The notes under the pieces were generated by a model. It saw only the letters and a list, made by a program, of their open reading frames with translations. It did not search any database and was not told the DNA's origin. A program made the translations under genes and the position numbers. 10,105 nucleotides of DNA from Bryobacterales bacterium (lineage in GTDB: Bacteria > Acidobacteriota > Terriglobia > Bryobacterales > Bryobacteraceae): the NCBI GenBank assembly GCA_025462985.1, contig JAOAPP010000717.1:1-10105 (forward strand), written 5' to 3'. The number at the start of each line of letters is the position of its first letter. The first letter of the stretch is position 1. Positions 1-5,388 of the stretch are shown here, piece by piece.

Positions 1-855
1 CTAGTCACACAGGACGGGAAAACGGTCCATTTCTATGACGACCTGCTGAAAGGCAAGCGGGTTCTCATCAATCTGATGTACACGGAGTGCGGCGATTCTT
101 GCCCGCTCGAGACTGCCCGCCTGTCGCAAGTGACAAAGATCCTGGGCGATCATCTCGGGCGCGACATATTCTTCTATTCCCTCAGCATCGATCCCAAGCG
201 CGATACGCCCGCCGAGCTCAAGTCTTATGCCGACAAATTCCACGCCGGTCCCGGCTGGCTGTTTCTCACCGGCAACAAAGCGGATATCGAACTCATCCGC
301 AAGAAGCTCGGCCTGGGTGCCAAGGCGGATGAAAACGAGTTGACCGCCCACAGCACCAGCATCATGATCGGCAATGAGCCGACCGGCGAATGGATACGAG
401 ACAGCTCAATGGACAACCCGCAATACATCGCGACAATTGTTCGCGACTGGCTGTCTCACGAAAATACTTATAATGCTGCTGCCAGCTACAAGAATGCTCC
501 TCCGTTGCCGGGCTACGTTTCAGACAAAGGGGCGTATCTCTTTCACAGCAAGTGCGCTGCCTGCCACACGATCGGAGAAGGGGACAGTGTCGGGCCGGAT
601 CTGCGCGGCGTGATGGGCCACCGCGATCGTGCTTGGCTGGCCCACTTCATCGCAAGCCCGAATGAGATGCTAGCCCAGAAAGATCCGACAGCCACGGCTC
701 TTTTTGCGAAATATAAGCAGGTGAAAATGCCGAATCTGCGCTTGGGCGACGTAGAGGTAAACTCCCTTCTGAACTATCTCGATGTGCAAGATCGCCTGGT
801 GGAATCGAAAGAGGCGGGCAGGAAAGCCGAACTCGCACGTACGGCGGGACAATAA
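1..855 (+). CDS. SCO1/SenC-cytochrome c fusion protein (5' end missing)
   Basis: The frame is open from the first base and stops at TAA 853-855, so the 5' end lies outside the window; the ATG at 76 falls inside the fold and is not the start. Numbering in-window residues from base 1 (284 in all), the first half is a SCO copper chaperone domain: a CxxxC copper motif (C30, C34, followed by Pro), the S-I-D-P-K-R-D-T-P strand, and a conserved His (H117) in T-A-H-S. A linker (about 155-175) leads to a class I cytochrome c domain with a CAACH haem-binding motif (C185, C188, H189), G-P-D-L-R-G-V, and a likely axial Met in K-M-P-N-L (M243). SCO proteins act in the periplasm in copper-A site assembly of cytochrome oxidase or as thiol redox proteins; the fused haem suggests an electron-transfer role, which is inference. 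Only the signal or anchor region and a few strand residues should be missing. The next gene follows on the same strand. Confidence 0.93.
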   Translation, partial: LVTQDGKTVHFYDDLLKGKRVLINLMYTECGDSCPLETARLSQVTKILGDHLGRDIFFYSLSIDPKRDTPAELKSYADKFHAGPGWLFLTGNKADIELIRKKLGLGAKADENELTAHSTSIMIGNEPTGEWIRDSSMDNPQYIATIVRDWLSHENTYNAAASYKNAPPLPGYVSDKGAYLFHSKCAACHTIGEGDSVGPDLRGVMGHRDRAWLAHFIASPNEMLAQKDPTATALFAKYKQVKMPNLRLGDVEVNSLLNYLDVQDRLVESKEAGRKAELARTAGQ

Positions 856-952
856 GGGAACAGGCGACAACGGGCTCTCGTGCTCTGGAGCATGCGTTGG
901 ACGCTACGTCCGAGCTGCATGGGACAATCAATATACTGCAGCTCCCTCCAAT
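856..952 (+). promoter_or_regulatory. Intercistronic spacer with small hairpin and TATACT box
   Basis: This stretch separates the SCO-cytochrome c stop from the preferred start of the next gene. It holds a perfect dyad GGACG-CTA-CGTCC (899-911), extendable by one wobble and one A-T pair. It also holds TATACT at 932-937, a 5/6 match to a -10 box lying 15 bases before the ATG at 953. There is no convincing -35 at the right spacing and no Shine-Dalgarno sequence before the ATG. A short-leader internal promoter is possible but weakly supported. Confidence 0.2.
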
Positions 953-2458
953 ATGCATCCCAACGTAGTCGAGAGCCTGGTCCATTCAGCCTGGCGTCGC
1001 CGACTCTTCGTCGTCACAGCGGAGCAGTTAGCCTTCGCCCTTCTGATCGTTTGCAGCGGAGCAGTCATCATGCTCTTGGCCGGCACACAAATCTTGGACT
1101 GGTGGTGGCTGCTTTTGCTGGCTGCGATCGGATTGGCGATATCGAGTTGGCGAGTCCGGCGACGGCTCGTTCGGCCCTATGACGTCGCACGCTTGATTGA
1201 CGATCGCCTGCAGTTGCACGACTCCTTATCAACGGCCTGGTTCCTTCTGGCTGAATCGCACGCCGAAGCTGGCCCGATCATTCGATACCAGATCCGCCAG
1301 GCTGAGCAGATCGCTTCCGGCATTGAACCCGGCAGCGCATTCCCGCTCGTCCTCAGCCGCATGTGGCTCGCAACCATGGCGCTGATGCTGGTCATCTTTG
1401 GCCTCTTCGCCGCCCGCTACCTGGTGAACTCCAGCCTGAGCCTGAAGCCCGCGCTCATCCGGCTGCATTTCGCGGCCAGCAATACAACCTCCGCAGCAGC
1501 CACCGCGGCCGAAAAACAAAATCAGGCTCGCAAGACTGATGGGAAGGGCCAGCCTGTGCGCGAACTTCTCGCCGGCGCACCGCGCGACGGCCAATCCCAA
1601 TTGCCCGGGCAGCCCCCGCCAGCCGCCCCCAACTCGCAGACCGACTCCCGCTCAGAGCAGAACGCCAATGCGGCCAGTTCGGGAAAGTCCTCGCAATCGC
1701 CACAGCCGGGGGACGGCCAATCTGCCTCGAAGAAAGGATCAACCTCTTCGCAACCGGACTCGAGCGACACGGCGGGCGATTCGAAGCCGGCACAGAGTTC
1801 CAAAGACGCGAGCAACTCGCCGGAGCATAAGGGTCAAGGCGAACCGAAGACCGCCGACGGCCAGCCGACGCCTGGCTTGATGGATAAAATGCGGGACGCT
1901 CTATCGAGCCTGATGGCGAAGATGAGACCGAACTCCGGGGCGGATAGCTCTCGGGATACAAAAAACAACTCCGGCGGCCAGAAAGGTCAAGGCCAGCAGA
2001 ACGCCTCGGGCAAGAAACAAAGCGCCGCGCCAGATCAGAACGCACAGAAGGGGCAAAACTCCCTCGATTCGCAATCGTCTTCGCAGGCTGCCGCCGTAGA
2101 GAAGACACCCGCTTCCTCCATCGGCTCCAGCAACCAGGAAATGGCCCAATCCAAAACGAACGACCCGCAATCCGGCGCCGGACGTCAGGACGGACAAAAG
2201 GATCTGAAGGAAGCCGATCAGTTAAAGGCGATGGGCAAGTTGGCCGAGATCATCGGCAAGCGCTCCGCCAGCCTCACCGGCGAGATCAAGGTCGATAAGC
2301 CGACCGAAGAACAGCAGTTGCAGACGCAATACACCAATCAGGTTGGACGCCATTCCAATAGTGGAGGCGAAATCAATCGCGACGAAGTGCCATCGGAGTA
2401 TCAGAACTACGTCCGCGCCTATATGAAGGAGGTTCACAAGCAGGCGAACGCCAAGTGA
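953..2458 (+). CDS. Membrane protein with long low-complexity Ser/Gln/Gly region (DUF4175-like)
   Basis: About 501 residues from the ATG at 953. The frame is open back to an ATG at 782, but that would overlap the upstream gene by 74 bases and add a non-membrane extension, so I prefer 953; no good ribosome site is visible. Hydrophobic segments lie at about 26-44, 49-66 and 138-157. Between the second and third is a soluble stretch with D-D-R-L-Q-L-H-D-S-L-S-T-A (84-95), like the region linking helices in DUF4175-type proteins. Residues about 185-430 are rich in Ser, Gln, Gly, Asn, Pro and Lys, interrupted by an amphipathic helix near 308-326 with repeated M-x-K-M. The C-terminus regains composition complexity and ends in V-P-S-E-Y-Q-N-Y-V-R-A-Y, a terminal element I associate with such proteins found beside MoxR/DUF58 genes; those are not visible here. 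The membrane topology is reliable, the family name less so, and the function is unknown. Confidence 0.8.
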   Translation: MHPNVVESLVHSAWRRRLFVVTAEQLAFALLIVCSGAVIMLLAGTQILDWWWLLLLAAIGLAISSWRVRRRLVRPYDVARLIDDRLQLHDSLSTAWFLLAESHAEAGPIIRYQIRQAEQIASGIEPGSAFPLVLSRMWLATMALMLVIFGLFAARYLVNSSLSLKPALIRLHFAASNTTSAAATAAEKQNQARKTDGKGQPVRELLAGAPRDGQSQLPGQPPPAAPNSQTDSRSEQNANAASSGKSSQSPQPGDGQSASKKGSTSSQPDSSDTAGDSKPAQSSKDASNSPEHKGQGEPKTADGQPTPGLMDKMRDALSSLMAKMRPNSGADSSRDTKNNSGGQKGQGQQNASGKKQSAAPDQNAQKGQNSLDSQSSSQAAAVEKTPASSIGSSNQEMAQSKTNDPQSGAGRQDGQKDLKEADQLKAMGKLAEIIGKRSASLTGEIKVDKPTEEQQLQTQYTNQVGRHSNSGGEINRDEVPSEYQNYVRAYMKEVHKQANAK

Positions 2459-2461
2459 ACC
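2431..2461. terminator. Inverted repeat across the stop codon at a convergent junction (possible terminator)
   Basis: GGTTCAC (2431-2437) and GTGAACC (2455-2461) are perfect 7-bp arms. Between them a small GGC-gaac-GCC hairpin (2443-2452) could stack, giving one longer interrupted stem. The structure includes the TGA (2456-2458) of the plus-strand membrane protein gene and lies 10 bases from the end of the minus-strand isomerase gene. Neither side has a clear T-run, so a Rho-independent terminator is only possible; it could equally protect mRNA ends. Confidence 0.3.
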
Positions 2462-2470
2462 AATCCATGC

Positions 2471-3523
2471 CTACTTCTTGTCTCTGCTGTTCATCACCGA
2501 TTCAGCATAGTAGTTCCTGACCTTGGCCTGATCGCGCGCCACTTCATAGAATGCAGATCGCAGCAGCTGATCCTTTCGCTGGAACAGTTCGCTGCGGATA
2601 TTTTCCTGCACTCTGGGATCGCTCAGCTCCCGCTGACCCGCGGGCTCTTTCGAAATCACTTTGATGATCCGGTACCCTTCCGGTGTGTGCAGAACCGGCG
2701 AAATTTGGCCTGGAGCCATGTCCATGATTGCTTTTCGAAGCTCCGGATGGACCTGGTTCAAAGCGGATTCCGGAACAAAGCCTACGTCGCCGCCGTTTGC
2801 GGCACTCTTTGGATCTTCCGAGTACTTCTGGGCCTCTGCCGCGAAATCGGCTCCCTGCCGCAGTCGCAGTTGGATCATCTGAATCTTGTTGCGAGCCTGG
2901 TCGTCATTCTGAGCCTTGTTGTTCTTCAAATTGTGAACGCCAGGATCCGGCGTTGGAGTCACCAGGATCTGCGCCAGTCGCACCTGGTTCTCCGCGAGAT
3001 TGAAGTTGGCCTTGTTCGCGTTGTACGTCGCCGCCACTTCGGCATCGGAGATCGAGATATGCGAACCGATCTCTTTATTGAATAGCTTCTGAACGCTGAG
3101 CTCGCTCCGGATCTGCGCCCGAAACTCATCGATGTTCATCTTTCGCTGCACCAGCAGCTTCTGGAATTCCTCTTGTGTGTAGGGCGCCTTCAACTCACTA
3201 AGCTTCGCGTCAACATCGCCATCGGAAGCGAGCAGCCCGGCCTTTTCGGCACGCTGCAGCATGATCTCCTGGTCGATCAGTGTGCGCAGCGTCTCCAGAC
3301 GCAGTTGCGTGGTCTGGTCGTCATTCGCTTTGAGCGGGGAATTCGGGAACTGCGCCGCCACCGTACGATCCAGCGCGACGTATGTGACGGGCCTGTCGTT
3401 GACAGTCGCCGCCACGTCTTTCGATACGGGCTTGCCGCAGCCGGCAAGTAAAATTCCTGCCCCGGCGCACAGGAGCGCGCTCTTGAAAAACGACCGCCTG
3501 CCGCGGTCAGAGCTTTTCACCAT
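2471..3523 (-). CDS. Parvulin-type peptidyl-prolyl isomerase lipoprotein (SurA/EpsD-like)
   Basis: 350 residues from ATG 3523. The N-terminus is a lipoprotein signal: hydrophobic core about 16-27 and lipobox L-A-G-C with Cys29 as the lipidated residue and Gly at +2. It is preceded by R9-R10-S-F-F-K, which fits the twin-arginine motif, so export may be by Tat. Residues about 36-175 are a helical SurA-N-like chaperone region. Residues about 182-292 are the parvulin domain, with R-L-A-Q-I-L-V, a hydrophilic insertion at about 190-212, Y-S-E-D-P, G-G-D-V-G-F (244-249) and the closing H-T-P-E-G-Y-R-I-I-K-V (279-289). A basic helical tail follows. It probably assists folding of exported proteins at the envelope. 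The start lies 6 bases after the etfA stop with no strong ribosome site, so translation is probably coupled to etfA; GTG at 3520 is an alternative start. Its link to ETF is unexplained. It ends 12 bases from the convergent upstream gene. Confidence 0.92.
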   Translation of the reverse strand: MVKSSDRGRRSFFKSALLCAGAGILLAGCGKPVSKDVAATVNDRPVTYVALDRTVAAQFPNSPLKANDDQTTQLRLETLRTLIDQEIMLQRAEKAGLLASDGDVDAKLSELKAPYTQEEFQKLLVQRKMNIDEFRAQIRSELSVQKLFNKEIGSHISISDAEVAATYNANKANFNLAENQVRLAQILVTPTPDPGVHNLKNNKAQNDDQARNKIQMIQLRLRQGADFAAEAQKYSEDPKSAANGGDVGFVPESALNQVHPELRKAIMDMAPGQISPVLHTPEGYRIIKVISKEPAGQRELSDPRVQENIRSELFQRKDQLLRSAFYEVARDQAKVRNYYAESVMNSRDKK

Positions 3524-3529
3524 TCTGAC

Positions 3530-4504
3530 TTATGCTTTTACTTTCTTGATCTCTTCAATCAGCGCGGGAAGAACCTCGAATAAGTCCCCCACTATGCCGT
3601 AATCGGCCGATTCGAAGATCGGGGCGCTCTCGTCTTTGTTTATCGCCACCACTGTCTTCGAGCCCTTCATGCCGACCAGGTGCTGAATCGCACCCGAGAT
3701 GCCGACTGCGACATAAACCTTCGGCGAGACCGTCTGGCCCGAGCTTCCGACCTGACGCTCCATCGGCAGCCATCCGCTGTCACAGATCGGTCGTGATGCC
3801 GCCAGTTCCGCTCCGAGCGCCTCGGCCAATTGCTCCACCAGCCCCAGGTTTTCCTTCTCGCCGATTCCGCGCCCCACCGAGACGATCATTTCCGCGGCGC
3901 CCAAGTCGATTGACCTCTGCCCTTCGCGGAACGGAGCCTCCGGCCTGCTGCGAACCTGGCCCGGATCGATTTTGGCTTCAAACCGCTCTATGGGAGAAGC
4001 GGAACTGCCCGCTTGTGCTGCGCGGAATGCTCCGGCCTGCACCGACAGCAAAGCGGGCGCGCCTGCCCCTTCCACATCGGCATTCATTTTGCCTTGGAAT
4101 AGCTGTCGCACAAACACGGGATGCCCGGATTCAACCCTGATATCGACTACGTCGCTCACAAAAGGTTGCCCCAGGCGCGTCGCCAGCTTGGGGCCGAAAT
4201 CACGCACCTGGTAGGTATGAGGAAACACCACTGTCGTCGGATTGATGTCGCGGATCAGTTGCTCCAGTGCCGCCGTGTATCCATCTGGTGTGTACTCGTT
4301 CAGCAGCGGATGCTCGAGCGCAATGACCTTATCTGCCCCATAGGCTGCCGCCTCGCGCGCCAGCGCGTCCACTGAACCGCCCATCGCGACTGCCTGCAAA
4401 TTGGTGCTCGCCGCCTCCGCCATCCGCTGCCCCACGGCCAGGGCCTCAAACGATTGCCTGTTCCACTTGCCGCCCCGCTGCTCCAAAACCACCAGCACGC
4501 TCAT
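3530..4504 (-). CDS. etfA: Electron transfer flavoprotein, alpha subunit
   Basis: 324 residues, normal length for the family. The alpha subunit carries the FAD that accepts electrons from acyl-CoA and other dehydrogenases and passes them to ETF-quinone oxidoreductase. The N-terminal domain (about 1-185) begins M-S-V-L-V-V-L-E and contains V-F-P-H-T-Y-Q-V-R-D-F-G-P-K-L-A. The C-terminal FAD domain shows I-V-S-V-G-R-G-I-G, the V-G-S-S-G-Q-T-V stretch (about 252-259), and the strongly conserved A-V-G-I-S-G-A-I-Q-H-L-x-G-M-K followed by V-A-I-N-K-D, A-P-I-F and A-D-Y-G-I-V-G-D-L. ATG 4504 overlaps the etfB stop as ATGA, so the two subunits are probably translationally coupled; GAGG at 4518-4515 gives a spaced ribosome site. 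It is followed after 6 bases by the isomerase gene in the same transcript direction. Confidence 0.97.
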   Translation of the reverse strand: MSVLVVLEQRGGKWNRQSFEALAVGQRMAEAASTNLQAVAMGGSVDALAREAAAYGADKVIALEHPLLNEYTPDGYTAALEQLIRDINPTTVVFPHTYQVRDFGPKLATRLGQPFVSDVVDIRVESGHPVFVRQLFQGKMNADVEGAGAPALLSVQAGAFRAAQAGSSASPIERFEAKIDPGQVRSRPEAPFREGQRSIDLGAAEMIVSVGRGIGEKENLGLVEQLAEALGAELAASRPICDSGWLPMERQVGSSGQTVSPKVYVAVGISGAIQHLVGMKGSKTVVAINKDESAPIFESADYGIVGDLFEVLPALIEEIKKVKA

Positions 4505-5268
4505 AGGACCCGAGCCTCGAATCTCAACTTCTCCACAAGCTGTTGCGCCGCTTGTTTCGGCTCGCCCGAAAAGATCTGGCTCTGTTTGCTCTTCTGCGGC
4601 AGGTACACTCGCTCTATCGAAGTCCCGGCCTCCACTCGCGCTGCCGAAATGACGCGGATCTCTTTCGCCTTGGCTTTCTTGATTCCCATCAGCGTTGCAT
4701 AGCGCAGCTTCTTGATACCGGATTGGATCGTCAGCACCGCCGGCAGGGGCAGCACCACGTTCTGGTACCAGCCATCCTCCAGTTCGCGCTTCACCCGGAC
4801 GGAGTCTCCTGCCGGTTCGACTTCCATCACGATCGTGGCGTGCGCATACCCGAGGAGTTCAGCCAGAATCACGCCGGTCTGCCCATACCCCATGTCGTCG
4901 GACTGCAAGCCGGTCAGAACCAGATCCGGCGATTCAGGCTGAAGCGCATTCGCCAGGATTCTGCCCACTGCAAGGGCATCTCCGTATGCGCCTTCGTCCA
5001 TTTCGACATGAATCGCGCGATCGGCGCCTTTCGCCAGTGCTTCGCGAATGGTCTGCTGAACCCGCTGGGGGCCCGCGCATAGGACAACCACCTCGCCGCC
5101 CAGCTTTTCTTTCAGCTGAAGAGCCTCTTCCAACGCATAAGCGTCCGGCTCATTCATTTCATAAGTGAGATCCGACTGGTCGAGCCAGCTACCATCATCA
5201 TTCACTCGCAGCGCCGAATCGCGCGCGGGAACTTGCTTCACGGAAACGATAATTTTCATGTAGTACAC
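4501..5268 (-). CDS. etfB: Electron transfer flavoprotein, beta subunit
   Basis: 255 residues from GTG 5268, or 252 from the in-frame ATG 5259, which would give the family-typical M-K-I-I-V-S-V-K-Q-V-P. I report the GTG because GAGGT at 5279-5275 is correctly spaced for it and too far from the ATG. The beta subunit binds AMP structurally and pairs with EtfA to form the cytoplasmic ETF heterodimer. Visible family features are the N-terminal V-K-Q-V-P strand, E-M-N-E-P-D-A-Y-A-L-E-E-A-L, the nucleotide-binding G-L-Q-S-D-D-M-G-Y-G-Q-T-G (about 120-132), and the beta-subunit signature around V-K-R-E-L-E-D-G-W and L-P-L-P-A-V-L-T (about 159-181). It is first in an apparent operon etfB-etfA-isomerase. 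Upstream is a divergent PoxB-like gene, with a palindrome between the two. Confidence 0.97.
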   Translation of the reverse strand: MYYMKIIVSVKQVPARDSALRVNDDGSWLDQSDLTYEMNEPDAYALEEALQLKEKLGGEVVVLCAGPQRVQQTIREALAKGADRAIHVEMDEGAYGDALAVGRILANALQPESPDLVLTGLQSDDMGYGQTGVILAELLGYAHATIVMEVEPAGDSVRVKRELEDGWYQNVVLPLPAVLTIQSGIKKLRYATLMGIKKAKAKEIRVISAARVEAGTSIERVYLPQKSKQSQIFSGEPKQAAQQLVEKLRFEARVL

Positions 5269-5274
5269 TGGCCG

Positions 5275-5279
5275 ACCTC
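5275..5279 (-). promoter_or_regulatory. Ribosome binding site deciding the etfB start
   Basis: On the minus strand GAGGT (5279 down to 5275) lies 6 bases before GTG 5268-5266 but 15 bases before ATG 5259-5257. The spacing favours the GTG start, adding three residues (Met-Tyr-Tyr) to the usual EtfB N-terminus. Confidence 0.5.
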
Positions 5280-5308
5280 ATCGGCGGCTCCAAGGCATCA
5301 CCTTCCAG

Positions 5309-5331
5309 TATGCCGGAGGCCCTCTGGCGTA
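5309..5331. promoter_or_regulatory. 23-bp imperfect palindrome in the etfB / PoxB-like divergent spacer (candidate operator)
   Basis: Arms TATGCCGGAGG (5309-5319) and CCTCTGGCGTA (5321-5331) flank a single central C; 9 of 11 positions pair as Watson-Crick and the other two as G-T. The site is about 58-80 bases before the PoxB-like ATG and 41-63 bases before the etfB GTG, the right place for an operator controlling both divergent genes. No clear -35/-10 pair was seen in this spacer on either strand. A bound protein is inference only. Confidence 0.4.
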
Positions 5332-5374
5332 TTTGTGACGATACCTTTCGGTGCGGTCCGCAATCTTAACTGGC

Positions 5375-5378
5375 GGAG
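5375..5378 (+). promoter_or_regulatory. Ribosome binding site of the PoxB-like gene
   Basis: GGAG at 5375-5378 sits 10 bases before ATG 5389-5391. It supports this start over the in-frame ATG at 5233, which would lie antisense within etfB and add residues unlike the family. Confidence 0.5.
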
Positions 5379-5388
5379 TTCTCAAAAC

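Noticed and set aside
76..855. SCO-cytochrome c protein starting at ATG 76
   Set aside because: The frame is open to base 1 with matching SCO sequence before it, and the copper motif begins only four codons after this Met.
782..952. Longer N-terminus for the membrane protein from ATG 782
   Set aside because: It overlaps the SCO-cytochrome c coding region by 74 bases, has no family-like sequence, and is better explained as chance open frame before ATG 953.
1455..2108. 217-codon minus-strand open frame, Arg/Ser/Pro-rich
   Set aside because: It is the reverse complement of the low-complexity part of the plus-strand membrane protein; its composition is a by-product of that bias.
5333..5366. Promoter starting with TTGTGA for the PoxB-like gene
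   Set aside because: No acceptable -10 sequence lies 15-19 bases downstream.
5233..5388. Upstream extension of the PoxB-like protein from ATG 5233
   Set aside because: It runs antisense into etfB, lacks a ribosome site and precedes the conserved start; ATG 5389 has GGAG at a workable distance.
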